In this document: positions 1-7,933 of the stretch, piece after piece
How positions within the stretch are numbered: position 1 is the first letter of the stretch
Layout: every line of letters starts with the position of its first letter
Assembly (NCBI GenBank): GCA_942491385.1
Contig: CALOAF010000004.1
Span: forward strand, 124,001 to 188,000
Origin: UBA6170 sp942491385
GTDB lineage: Bacteria; Chloroflexota; Anaerolineae; Anaerolineales; Anaerolineaceae
Length of the DNA stretch: 64,000 nt
Direction: 5' to 3'
Program-made: the position numbers and the translations under genes
Notes under the pieces: model-generated
What the model saw: only the letters and a program-made list of their open reading frames with translations
What the model was told of the DNA's origin: nothing
The model's database searches: none

Positions 1-2
1 GA

Positions 3-254
3 GAAAATAATCCGATTCCTTTGCAAACGATTAAAGGGATCATCACGATTAACATTCCTTCTGTAGCTGGCAGAGAGGATTGGGTTCCGGTCAAGTTACT
101 TGAAAAGAATGTCCATGGAAAGATAATAGTTGAACCAATTTTCTATAAAAGTAATTTGATTTTTTCTCTCATCAATGCAATTGGATTAGCAAGAATTGCA
201 CCGAATGTAACAGGGTTGGAAGCAAATTCAGAAGTTGAGATTATTTTAATTTAA
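3..254 (+). CDS. MoeA-family molybdopterin molybdenumtransferase, C-terminal fragment (5' end outside window)
   Basis: Open reading frame entering from the left edge in frame 3, so only about 83 C-terminal residues are present. The sequence matches the small beta-barrel domain IV that ends MoeA proteins: a Ser-x-x-Gly-Arg-x-Asp segment followed by a hydrophobic 'FSLINAIGLARIAP' stretch and a closing 'GLEANSEVEIIL'. In the family this domain helps form the active-site cleft where molybdate is inserted into adenylylated molybdopterin. The next gene, 9 bases downstream, is another MoeA, so this is the first half of a tandem pair, probably one operon. A TTG at position 21 is not a credible start because the similarity continues upstream of it. 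Confidence 0.8.
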   Translation, partial: ENNPIPLQTIKGIITINIPSVAGREDWVPVKLLEKNVHGKIIVEPIFYKSNLIFSLINAIGLARIAPNVTGLEANSEVEIILI

Positions 255-263
255 GGATTCACA

Positions 264-2222
264 ATGACCGTATATCTACATGACATACCCTTAATAGATG
301 CACAGACTAGATTTAATGAAGCTTTGGATGAATTTAAACTGAGAGGCACTTTGAAAACTGAGATTTTAGATTTGAATCAAAATCTTGTTGGAAGAGTGTT
401 GGCCAAACCAATTTGGGCCAGAATCTCTTCTCCGCATTATCATGCATCTGCGATGGATGGTTTTGCGTTGAAATATAAGGATATCCAGAATGCAATGCCC
501 ACCAAACCAATCGTATTGCGCTTAGATGAACAAGTAGTTTATGTTGATACCGGTGACCCGATTCCTGATTGGGCAAATTGTGTTATGCCAATTGAAAATA
601 CAGAAGCACTAAATTCCAATGGCGAGTTGGTTTCGAATATTCGAGATCCATACGCAATAAGAATTCGCAGCGCTCTTACTCCCTGGTCACATATCAGGCC
701 TATGGGTGAGGATATTGTTGCAACCGAGTTGGTTTTACCCGCAAACCGGATTTTGATCCCGGTTGATTTGGGTGCAATTGCTGCCGCTGGTCAAACTCAG
801 GTAGAAGTTGTCAAAAAGCCAATTGTAACAATCTTGCCAACAGGATCAGAATTGGTGCAAGTCGGTAATGAGATAAAAACAGGGGACATTATTGAATACA
901 ATTCAATCGTTTTGGCAGCACAAATCATCAGTTGGGGCGGAGATGCGATTCGTTATCCCATAACCAAAGATAATTTTGATGAACTTTGCGCTCAGGTAAT
1001 GTCTGCGGCAGAACAATCTGATTTGGTGCTCATTAACGCTGGATCTTCGGCTGGTTCTGAAGATTTCTCATCCAGAGTAATTGAGAAATTGGGTGAAGTT
1101 TATGTGCACGGTGTGGCGGTGCGTCCTGGACACCCCGTGATACTCGGAATGATATTTACTGCGAACCAAAGACAGGTTCCTATCATTGGCGTTCCTGGTT
1201 ATCCTGTTTCGGCTGCATTGACAGGAGAGATCTTTGTAAAGCCGCTTTTGTTAGAGTGGACAGGCACGGATCGGTTTGAACCGGAAACAATTGAAGCAGA
1301 ATTAACACGGAAAATTACCTCTCCAGCAGGAGATGATGATTACGTCCGGGTTGTTACAGCAAAAGTTGGTGAAAGAACTCTGGCAGCACCACTATCCCGT
1401 GGTGCAGGCGTTATTACCTCCATGGTGCGATCTGATGGATATGCGATCATACCAAGAGGCATCCAGGGAAAAGAAGCCGGTGATAAGATTACTGTCATTC
1501 TTAATAAAGATAAACATCTTATCGACAATACCCTTCTTGTTATTGGTTCTCATGATCTAACCCTTGATTTATTGGCAGAATACCTATCATTAAAAGGCAA
1601 ACGTCTCGTTTCAGCCAACGTTGGAAGTCTGGGTGGTTTAATTTCCCTGAACCGAGGAGAATCACATTTTTCCGGTTCACATTTATTTGACCCAATAAAG
1701 GGGACATTTAATGAGAGTTATGTAAAAAAATATATTAATAATTTTAAGGCAATGATTGTTCCCTGGGTTTATCGGGAGCAAGGATTAATTGTTCAAACGG
1801 GGAACCCCAAAAATATATTCAGCTTAGAAGATTTATTACGGCAGGATGTTCGCTATATTAATCGACAAAGAGGCGCTGGAACTAGAATTTTATTGGATTA
1901 CTATTTAGAAAAGATAGGTATCGATAATTCTCTTGTTGAAGGATATGAACAAGAGGAGTTCACTCACTTAAATGTTGCTGCAGCAATAAAATCTCGAAGA
2001 GCAGATACTGGCCTCGGGATCACAGGTGCAGCAAGAGCGTTAGATTTAGATTTTATACCGCTTTTTCATGAAAGATATGATTTGATTGTTCCCGAGAAAA
2101 TCTTCAAATCTGAAATTTTCCAACCAATATTAGAGGCGATGAAGGATGACAATTTTCGGACACGTGTACAATCTTTGGATGGGTATGATATATCCTGCAT
2201 GGGTTCAGAATTGATACAATAA
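264..2222 (+). CDS. MoeA with C-terminal periplasmic-binding-protein-like domain (molybdopterin biosynthesis)
   Basis: 652 residues, two modules. Residues about 1-410 are a complete MoeA: 'HASAMDGFAL' near residue 55, 'VDTGDPIPDW', 'PTGSEL', 'GSSAGSEDF', then 'RPGHPVILG' and 'GVPGYPVSA'. This is the enzyme inserting Mo or W into molybdopterin. Residues about 425-650 are a substrate-binding-protein-like domain ('LLVIGSHDLTLDLLAEYL', 'RQRGAGTRILLDYYLEKIG', 'AAAIKSRRADTGLGI') of the type often fused to MoeA and also found as the ligand domain of LysR or ModE-like regulators. It has no signal peptide, so it is cytoplasmic and probably senses or delivers an oxyanion or cofactor (inference). It follows another MoeA directly, and paired MoeA proteins are common in organisms with tungsto- or molybdoenzymes. 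Confidence 0.88.
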   Translation: MTVYLHDIPLIDAQTRFNEALDEFKLRGTLKTEILDLNQNLVGRVLAKPIWARISSPHYHASAMDGFALKYKDIQNAMPTKPIVLRLDEQVVYVDTGDPIPDWANCVMPIENTEALNSNGELVSNIRDPYAIRIRSALTPWSHIRPMGEDIVATELVLPANRILIPVDLGAIAAAGQTQVEVVKKPIVTILPTGSELVQVGNEIKTGDIIEYNSIVLAAQIISWGGDAIRYPITKDNFDELCAQVMSAAEQSDLVLINAGSSAGSEDFSSRVIEKLGEVYVHGVAVRPGHPVILGMIFTANQRQVPIIGVPGYPVSAALTGEIFVKPLLLEWTGTDRFEPETIEAELTRKITSPAGDDDYVRVVTAKVGERTLAAPLSRGAGVITSMVRSDGYAIIPRGIQGKEAGDKITVILNKDKHLIDNTLLVIGSHDLTLDLLAEYLSLKGKRLVSANVGSLGGLISLNRGESHFSGSHLFDPIKGTFNESYVKKYINNFKAMIVPWVYREQGLIVQTGNPKNIFSLEDLLRQDVRYINRQRGAGTRILLDYYLEKIGIDNSLVEGYEQEEFTHLNVAAAIKSRRADTGLGITGAARALDLDFIPLFHERYDLIVPEKIFKSEIFQPILEAMKDDNFRTRVQSLDGYDISCMGSELIQ

Positions 2223-2244
2223 CTACCTAGCGATAGGAGGTATG

Positions 2245-2700
2245 ATGCTCGAAAAAAATGTTCAGGCAACGGAATTTGAATTATTGGATGAAAATGGCAC
2301 AATTCATAAATTAAGCGATTACCTGGGAAAACCAGTTTTGCTTTATTTTTACCCGAAAGATGATACACCAGGATGTACTACAGAAGCGTGTGAATTTCGT
2401 GATGATTATGATCAGTACGAAAAAGCAGGAATTGTGATTTTAGGCGTCAGTCCTGATTCACCAAAATCACACAAAAAATTTAAAGAAAAATATAATTTAC
2501 CGTTTACTTTATTATCAGATGATGACCATCATGTGTGTGAAATTTATGGCGTCTGGGGAAAGAAATCCATGTATGGCAGGGAATATTATGGCGTGATGAG
2601 AACATCATTTTTAATTAACGAAGAAGGCCAATTGGTTGAAATATATGAAAATGTCAAACCAAAAGGCCATAGTCATCAAGTTTTAGCAGCGTTAAAATAA
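2245..2700 (+). CDS. bcp: Peroxiredoxin, BCP/PrxQ type
   Basis: Thiol peroxidase that reduces hydrogen peroxide and organic hydroperoxides in the cytoplasm. The thioredoxin-fold signature 'YPKDDTPGCTTEACEF' carries the peroxidatic Cys44 and, five residues on, the resolving Cys49, the atypical 2-Cys arrangement of BCP proteins. The length (151 residues) is normal. Two ATG codons lie at 2242 and 2245. The strong AGGAGG at 2235-2240 leaves 1 or 4 bases, so the second ATG is preferred. A hairpin terminator follows the stop directly. Confidence 0.93.
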   Translation: MLEKNVQATEFELLDENGTIHKLSDYLGKPVLLYFYPKDDTPGCTTEACEFRDDYDQYEKAGIVILGVSPDSPKSHKKFKEKYNLPFTLLSDDDHHVCEIYGVWGKKSMYGREYYGVMRTSFLINEEGQLVEIYENVKPKGHSHQVLAALK

Positions 2701-2702
2701 AA

Positions 2703-2728
2703 AAAGCACGGGGTGTTCTCCGTGCTTT
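2703..2728. terminator. Bidirectional intrinsic terminator
   Basis: Nine-base stem (AAAGCACGG/CCGTGCTTT) with an 8-base loop. It lies between the convergent bcp and Rrf2 genes, with an A-run on the left (2701-2705) and a T-rich right side, so it can serve both strands. Confidence 0.8.
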
Positions 2729-2746
2729 ACTTTAATTTTCCAATTG

Positions 2747-3190
2747 TTATGCAACTTCTTTTTCATTAAATATTGCAGTAGCTAACTCTTTCTTCGCCAG
2801 GATATCTAAATTAATTCCTCCCAGAAAATTTATGATTTGATCCTGCATTGTAGACCACATGGTTTGAGCTGTGCAGTCTTCAATGTTCTGGCAAACATCC
2901 TTTTCTGAAATACAGGAATTTAAACAGATTTTTCCTTCAAGAGATTCTGCAATTTCTAAAATTGTGATCTCCTCTGGAGATTGATTCAATTTAATTCCCC
3001 CCCGTGGACCGGGAGATGCTTTAATCAATCCGGCTTGCATCAAGGAATGCCCAATTTGATGGAGAAATGGAAGGGGTATATCCAATGCCTCCGAAAGTTT
3101 TGCTGTTGGAATAGGTTTGCCCTCGTTTTCTTTTGCCAATGCCACCATTAATTGAATACCATAATCTAATTTACGACTGATCCGAAACAT
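2747..3190 (-). CDS. Rrf2-family [Fe-S] transcriptional regulator
   Basis: 147 residues. The N-terminal winged helix ('RISRKLDYGIQLMVALA' at 3-19, recognition region near 'PLPFLHQIGHSLMQAGLI') is typical of Rrf2/IscR/NsrR proteins. Four cysteines, at 89, 93, 100 and 106 ('CLNSCISEKDVCQNIEDC'), are spaced as in IscR and NsrR, where three bind a redox- or NO-sensitive iron-sulfur cluster. It would be a cytoplasmic sensor-repressor or activator. The gene is divergent from a cytochrome c gene, with a dyad at 3251-3276 between them. This suggests control of respiratory genes or autoregulation (inference). IscR is less likely because no isc/suf genes are adjacent. Confidence 0.88.
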   Translation of the reverse strand: MFRISRKLDYGIQLMVALAKENEGKPIPTAKLSEALDIPLPFLHQIGHSLMQAGLIKASPGPRGGIKLNQSPEEITILEIAESLEGKICLNSCISEKDVCQNIEDCTAQTMWSTMQDQIINFLGGINLDILAKKELATAIFNEKEVA

Positions 3191-3250
3191 AATTCACCTC
3201 TAATGTTTATTCTTCTTATAAAGATAATTGAGTTTAATGATCAATGAAAG

Positions 3251-3276
3251 TGACAAACATCATTGGATGTTGTTCA
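3251..3276. promoter_or_regulatory. Dyad operator candidate between Rrf2 regulator and cytochrome c
   Basis: Inverted repeat of 11-base arms (TGACAAACATC / GATGTTGTTCA) around a 4-base centre. Nine of eleven positions pair. It lies in the 192-base divergent intergenic region, about 60 bases from the regulator start and about 110 bases from the cytochrome start, where an Rrf2 dimer would be expected to bind. Confidence 0.5.
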
Positions 3277-3382
3277 TTAACATACATAATTTTCTCTAAA
3301 GTATTGTATAGAGACTCGGATTGATTTCTGAAACAATCGTTTTATAATAACTCTATACTTACAAACAATAAAGGAGGAATGG

Positions 3383-3799
3383 ATGAAAAAATCTTTTTCA
3401 ATGATAATTGTCGTTTTAGTTTTTAGCGCGTTGGTTTTAAGCGCTTGTGGAGGAGGTGGTTCTGCAGCTGATACCCCGAATGTTCCTGCAGAATATGCTG
3501 GAAAAACGAACCCTCTCGGGAGTGATGCTGCCATGGCAGGAAAAGCAATTTATGATATTCAATGCGCATCCTGTCACGGTGATAGTGGAAAAGGTGATGG
3601 CCCTGCGGGTCAGGCATTAACACCACCTGCAGCAAATCTGGTGGACAGTGTTGCAAAATATCAAGATGATTATCTGCACTACAGAATTGCAGAAGGCGGA
3701 ACAATGGATCCTTATAATTCCTCAATGCCACCTTTTAAGAATGTATTGTCTGAAGACGAAATTTGGCAAGTTGTGTCACATATGAATACGTTTAAATAA
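3383..3799 (+). CDS. Lipoprotein cytochrome c, monoheme
   Basis: 138 residues. The signal peptide ends in a lipobox (LSAC, lipidated Cys22), so the mature protein is anchored outside the membrane. A single heme c site CASCH lies at 61-65, and the probable distal ligand is Met115 in 'SSMPPFK'. The class I cytochrome c fold closes with 'EDEIWQVVSHMNTF'. Probable role: electron carrier to the cytochrome oxidase encoded 1.2 kb downstream (inference from context). A strong AGGAGG at 3372-3377 precedes the ATG by 5 bases. It is monocistronic, flanked by a divergent regulator and a terminator. Confidence 0.9.
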   Translation: MKKSFSMIIVVLVFSALVLSACGGGGSAADTPNVPAEYAGKTNPLGSDAAMAGKAIYDIQCASCHGDSGKGDGPAGQALTPPAANLVDSVAKYQDDYLHYRIAEGGTMDPYNSSMPPFKNVLSEDEIWQVVSHMNTFK

Positions 3800-3817
3800 G
3801 TCTAATTAATTGGGATT

Positions 3818-3847
3818 AAAAAAACACGAGGCAACTCGTGTTTTTTT
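3818..3847 (+). terminator. Intrinsic terminator after cytochrome c
   Basis: Perfect stem ACACGAG/CTCGTGT with a GCAA tetraloop, extended by A6/T6 flanks and followed by a T-run. It separates the cytochrome c gene from the response-regulator gene. Confidence 0.88.
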
Positions 3848-3861
3848 GTTGAAAATGTTAG

Positions 3862-3867
3862 TAGAAT
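3862..3867 (+). promoter_or_regulatory. -10 element (TAGAAT) of the response-regulator gene
   Basis: TAGAAT ends only 6 bases before the ATG at 3874. There is no Shine-Dalgarno sequence in between, so the transcript would begin at or next to the start codon (leaderless). No convincing -35 box is visible. Confidence 0.45.
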
Positions 3868-3873
3868 TAACAA

Positions 3874-4542
3874 ATGCAAAAACACAACACCATAAAGATT
3901 TATTTGATAGACACACACACCCTCTTTCGAAAGGGAATAAGAGCAATTCTGGCTGATTATCCAGATTTTGAAGTAATCGGTGATACATCTGACCTTTGCG
4001 AAGGTGAACTGTTTCTAAGGGAGCATCCGGTGGATTTGGTCTTACTGGATGCTGACCTAAAGCATCTCGAAGAAAATGAATTCATTTTAAAATTTACCCA
4101 AAAGGATTTTTCCAAATTTGTTGTTGTTCTGACGTTGTCCCAGGCAAGACAGGATTTCTTGAATGCAATTAAATCCGGAGTTGATGGCTATTTATTGAAA
4201 GATGAAGAAATAGATTATTTAGTAGATAGTATTAAAAAGATTTATGCTGGTAGATTTATCGTGTCTGAATTGTTAATTGGTACTCTTGTTGACTTTGTGG
4301 TCCAAAAAAATGAATTTCCAAAAAATAAATTGCTTTCTGGTAGAGAAGTGGAAGTATTGAAATTAATGCAAATTGGTTATTCAAACAATCAAATAAGTGA
4401 AAAACTCTTTCTTTCAGAAAACACAATTAAAACACATATAAAACACATTTATAAAAAATTGTCAGTTTCAAAGAGGGTAGAAGCCATTGAAAAAGGTATT
4501 TTATGGGGGATTTTAGATATGGGTGATAATAATATCACCTAA
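3874..4542 (+). CDS. NarL/LuxR-type response regulator
   Basis: 222 residues. The receiver domain (about 7-125) has Asp13, the likely phosphoacceptor Asp59 ('VLLDAD'), Thr87 and Lys109 ('GYLLKDEE'). Only one acid is present where the Mg-binding Asp/Glu pair normally sits ('LIDTHT'). The LuxR/GerE helix-turn-helix is at about 153-215 ('LSGREVEVLKLMQIGYSNNQISEKL', 'SENTIKTHIKHIYKKL', split here into two quoted pieces). It is a DNA-binding transcription factor, probably phosphorylation-controlled. No histidine kinase is nearby. The following gene encodes a related receiver-like protein, and then the oxidase operon begins, so regulation of respiration is plausible but inferred. Translation is probably leaderless. 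Confidence 0.85.
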   Translation: MQKHNTIKIYLIDTHTLFRKGIRAILADYPDFEVIGDTSDLCEGELFLREHPVDLVLLDADLKHLEENEFILKFTQKDFSKFVVVLTLSQARQDFLNAIKSGVDGYLLKDEEIDYLVDSIKKIYAGRFIVSELLIGTLVDFVVQKNEFPKNKLLSGREVEVLKLMQIGYSNNQISEKLFLSENTIKTHIKHIYKKLSVSKRVEAIEKGILWGILDMGDNNIT

Positions 4543-4601
4543 TTAGAGAAATTAAATCACTCTGGAACGTTTTATATATATAAGACAAATATTATGAAAA
4601 T

Positions 4602-4619
4602 AGTAATAATATTATTACT
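4602..4619. promoter_or_regulatory. Perfect 18-bp palindrome upstream of the receiver/oxidase gene run
   Basis: AGTAATAATATTATTACT is a perfect loop-free palindrome ending 12 bases before the next start codon. With no loop or T-run of terminator form, it looks like a binding site for a dimeric regulator rather than a terminator. An AT-rich 'TATATATATAAG' stretch at about 4573-4583 may hold the -10 box. Confidence 0.45.
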
Positions 4620-4631
4620 TTTATTTAAGTG

Positions 4632-5039
4632 ATGGAGTTTTCTTTGGCAAAGCAAAAAACTTGCGTTTTAATTGCGTCTACCAATTCATTATTTCGTAAT
4701 GGTATTTTAAAAATCCTAACCAATCGTAATGATTTCCAGGATTTAATCATCGAACAGGCTTCTGATATCCAGGATACCCGTAAGAAATATTCGAAATTCA
4801 AACCCAGCATATTGATCCTTGATTTTGATGACAAAGAAATAAAAAAGAAATTATTCATGAATACTTTTTTTCTGGATCGACATAACGCACAAATGCTGCT
4901 GGTCTCTTTAGATCAAAAAGGAGATGTGATTTATTATGATCGAAAAATTCTTTCGACTGAAGAAGCACATCGATGGTTACAAATTCCCTGGAATGATGAA
5001 AAAACATTCCAAAATTCTGAATCAATGATGGAGGAATAA
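4632..5039 (+). CDS. Degenerate stand-alone receiver-domain protein
   Basis: About 135 residues. The opening ('CVLIASTNSLFRNGILKIL') resembles the receiver domain of the upstream response regulator ('IYLIDTHTLFRKGIRAIL'), and an Asp is kept at the phosphoacceptor position ('SILILDFDD'). The Mg-binding acids are replaced by Ser/Thr, there is no 'GYLLKD' lysine segment, and no output domain follows. It is therefore probably a pseudo-receiver acting by protein contact (inference). The gene ends 4 bases before ctaC and is likely the first gene of the oxidase operon. The start is uncertain: ATG at 4632 has no good ribosome site, while TTG at 4644 has GGAG 6 bases upstream. I do not recognise a named family. 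Confidence 0.6.
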   Translation: MEFSLAKQKTCVLIASTNSLFRNGILKILTNRNDFQDLIIEQASDIQDTRKKYSKFKPSILILDFDDKEIKKKLFMNTFFLDRHNAQMLLVSLDQKGDVIYYDRKILSTEEAHRWLQIPWNDEKTFQNSESMMEE

Positions 5040-5043
5040 ATTC

Positions 5044-6057
5044 ATGAAACATATTTCAATTGTCTCAATTCTTGTAATTATACTTACAGTGATTGTGTAT
5101 TTCTTACTTCAAGCTGCTGGTTTACTACCAATTCAAGCGAGTTCGCAATCAATTATTATTGACCAATTGTTTGATATTCACATTGGAATTATTGCGTTTC
5201 TATTTTCACTCATCGTTGTTTTTATTGGATACAGCCTGATTGTATTTCGAAGAAATAAAAATGATCCTGATGAAGAAGGGAAACACTTCACCGGATCAAC
5301 AAAATTAGAAATTTTCTGGACTTTGATACCGCTAGCAGCTGTTATTTTTATTTCCTACCTGGGGGCAATCTCATTAGCAGAGACTAGAAAAATCGATCCA
5401 CAGGCATTGCCTGTCAAAGTTACAGGTGGTCAATGGTATTGGTCATTTGAATACCCGGATTATGGTATTACGTCTGATGTTTTATACCTGCCAGTCCACA
5501 GACAGGTAAAACTTACGCTTACTTCTGTAGATGTAATTCATTCTTTTTGGGTGCCGGAATTTCGAGTAAAACAGGATGTTTTGCCGGGTGAAAATCTGAT
5601 AAAAGAACTCAGATTCACTCCCATCGAAATCGGGGATTTTCAAGTTATCTGTGCTGAATTATGTGGGGGAGCTCATGCCTATATGAATAGTCCAGTAAAG
5701 GTGGTTACGGATATTAATTTTCAGGATTGGGTTGATGAAGAACTCGGTAATTTTCCCCAAGACCCTGAAAGTATAGGTGAAAGATTAGCTAAAAATAATG
5801 GTTGTTTTGGATGTCATTCACTCGATGGAAAAGATGGTGTTGGGACCACCTGGATTGGTCTGTATGGCAGTGAGAAAACGTTGGTAAGCGGTGAAAAAAT
5901 TATTGTTGATGATGAATATCTTTATGAGTCAATCGTCAATCCAAACAGTCAGATTGTTCTGGGATTTCCTGCAAATGTGATGGGACAGAATTATGGTGAA
6001 ATTTTCACTGGCGAGGAAATAAACAACATGATTGCATATATTAAATCATTGGAATAG
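5044..6057 (+). CDS. ctaC: Cytochrome c oxidase subunit II with fused cytochrome c domain
   Basis: 337 residues. Three hydrophobic segments (about 5-28, signal or anchor; 45-68; 92-112) precede an external cupredoxin domain carrying the CuA site: His166, Cys203, Glu205, Cys207, His211 and Met214 ('CAELCGGAHAYM'). A C-terminal class I cytochrome c follows, with heme site CFGCH at 254-258 and probable ligand Met313. This is a caa3-type subunit II: it takes electrons from cytochrome c and passes them through CuA to subunit I. It opens the compact oxidase operon, with ctaD starting 14 bases downstream. Confidence 0.96.
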   Translation: MKHISIVSILVIILTVIVYFLLQAAGLLPIQASSQSIIIDQLFDIHIGIIAFLFSLIVVFIGYSLIVFRRNKNDPDEEGKHFTGSTKLEIFWTLIPLAAVIFISYLGAISLAETRKIDPQALPVKVTGGQWYWSFEYPDYGITSDVLYLPVHRQVKLTLTSVDVIHSFWVPEFRVKQDVLPGENLIKELRFTPIEIGDFQVICAELCGGAHAYMNSPVKVVTDINFQDWVDEELGNFPQDPESIGERLAKNNGCFGCHSLDGKDGVGTTWIGLYGSEKTLVSGEKIIVDDEYLYESIVNPNSQIVLGFPANVMGQNYGEIFTGEEINNMIAYIKSLE

Positions 6058-6070
6058 GGTGAGGCAGAGG

Positions 6071-7933
6071 ATGAAAAATATTTTATCAACTGGTATTTTT
6101 AAAGGGTTTGCTTATCTAATCATTGGATCTGTAATTGGGGCAGGAGTGCTATGGGGAATTCGTGCTTTGATGGGTTTATCCTGGAAGACCGAACCTGCAA
6201 TTGTACTGGGTGGATTGTTTGGAGCGATAGCATTTATGATTGGTTTAGGTGCCTTTAAAGACTGGTGGAAAATCGCGCTAGGGGAAGATGTAACCGAAGC
6301 TAGTCAAGTAATAGGGGAGAACGGCTTTAGAAGATATTTTGGATTTAGCCTAGATCATAAAGTAATCGGTATTCAATACGGCATCTTATCTATGGTTCTT
6401 CTGGTTTTGGGGGGGTCGCTAGCCTTAATTTTTCGGGTTGAATTAGCCCAATCAGGCTTACAAATTTTAAATTTTGTCCAATTTAATACATTGGTAGGTC
6501 TGCATGGCATGGTGTTGATTGCATCGATATTAATGGGTATCGCTGGAATGAGTAATTACGTCGTTCCGTTATTGATAGGGGCAGAAGATATGGCATTTCC
6601 AAGATTAAATGCATTTTCATTCTGGATTGCTGTACCTGCTTCTTTAATTTTAATGAGTTCCATGTTTTTTGGCGGATTTGAAACTGGATGGACAGCTTAC
6701 CCACCCTTAAGTGTGCGTGGGCCAATGGGCATTCAAATGTTCTTTCTAGGGGTATATATCATAGGATGGTCATCCATTTTGGGGGCATTGAACTTAATTG
6801 CAACCATTTTAACCATGAGAACCAAAGGAATGGAGCTCTTCAAGATGCCAATTTTTGCATGGTCTGTTTTGGCGACTTCCATTATTTCATTGACTGCAAC
6901 ACAATTGATTGGACTTTCCTTCCAACTCGTGATGTTTGAGAGATTATTCAATATGAGTTTCTTTACACCATCCGGTGGGGGAAACCCTATTCTTTTCCAA
7001 CACCTGTTCTGGTTCTATTCACATCCAGCGGTATATATTTTCGTTTTACCTGGTTTGGGAATTATCAGTGAATTACTGCCAGTTTTTGTCCGCAAACCCT
7101 TGTTTGGGTATAAATGGGTTGCAATGTCCTCTATGGGAATTGCATTGACCGGGTTTTTGGTGTGGGGACACCATATGTTTACCGCCGGAATCGAAGAATA
7201 TCTTCGCGTTCCTTTTATGTACAGCACATTATTAGTGGCTGTTCCTACGGGTGTTAAATTTTTCAGTTGGGTGGCAACAATTTGGCAAGGCAAAGCCAGA
7301 TTTCCTGTTCCTATGTTATTTGTGCTAGGTGGAATAGTGGTGTTTCTTTTGGGAGGATTAACTGGCCCACCTAGTGGAACTGTATCTACGGATTTACATT
7401 TACACGATACATACTATATCGTAGGTCATTTCCACAATACCATGTTTGGAGGGTTTATATTTCCAATTTTTGCTGCGATATATTATTGGTATCCAAAAAT
7501 AACTGGCAGAAGAATGAGTGAGAACTTAGGAAAAATCCACTTCTACTTGATGACACCGTCTTTTTTCCTGATGACGCTTGGTCAAATGCGGATTGGGTTA
7601 TTGGGAATGCGCAGAAGGATTGCCGATTATGATCCCCTGATGGGGTTTGATTTTACGCAATTGTTGATCACCATTGGTGGATATCTCATTGCCGTTGCTG
7701 TTCTAATATTTTTCTACAACCTAATTGTTAGTTACAAAAAGGGTGAACCAGCAACAGGAAATTTATGGAACTCCCGATCTCCTGAATGGGAAATATTACC
7801 ATCCCCAGCACCAGTCCATAATTATGCTGGCATTCATTTTGATGTTGTGGGTGATCCGTATGACTATGGATTAAAGGACAGTAAATACGTTGAGTTGATA
7901 AAAAAGATAGATCAGAAAGAAGGTGGAGAATGA
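6071..7933 (+). CDS. ctaD: Cytochrome c oxidase subunit I (heme a / heme a3-CuB)
   Basis: 620 residues, polytopic, with an extra N-terminal hydrophobic extension of about 90 residues before the core. Metal ligands are visible: His145 and His455 (low-spin heme), His453 (heme a3), His318, His367 and His368 (CuB), and Tyr322 of the His-Tyr crosslink ('YSHPAVYIFVLPGLG'). The K-channel lysine is Lys396 ('VPTGVKFFSW'). The residue before Val321 is Ala rather than the Glu of A1 oxidases, and a YSHP motif is present, which marks an A2-type proton-pumping oxidase. ATG at 6071 is chosen because GAGG lies 6 bases upstream; an upstream ATG at 6032 would overlap ctaC. Confidence 0.97.
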   Translation: MKNILSTGIFKGFAYLIIGSVIGAGVLWGIRALMGLSWKTEPAIVLGGLFGAIAFMIGLGAFKDWWKIALGEDVTEASQVIGENGFRRYFGFSLDHKVIGIQYGILSMVLLVLGGSLALIFRVELAQSGLQILNFVQFNTLVGLHGMVLIASILMGIAGMSNYVVPLLIGAEDMAFPRLNAFSFWIAVPASLILMSSMFFGGFETGWTAYPPLSVRGPMGIQMFFLGVYIIGWSSILGALNLIATILTMRTKGMELFKMPIFAWSVLATSIISLTATQLIGLSFQLVMFERLFNMSFFTPSGGGNPILFQHLFWFYSHPAVYIFVLPGLGIISELLPVFVRKPLFGYKWVAMSSMGIALTGFLVWGHHMFTAGIEEYLRVPFMYSTLLVAVPTGVKFFSWVATIWQGKARFPVPMLFVLGGIVVFLLGGLTGPPSGTVSTDLHLHDTYYIVGHFHNTMFGGFIFPIFAAIYYWYPKITGRRMSENLGKIHFYLMTPSFFLMTLGQMRIGLLGMRRRIADYDPLMGFDFTQLLITIGGYLIAVAVLIFFYNLIVSYKKGEPATGNLWNSRSPEWEILPSPAPVHNYAGIHFDVVGDPYDYGLKDSKYVELIKKIDQKEGGE

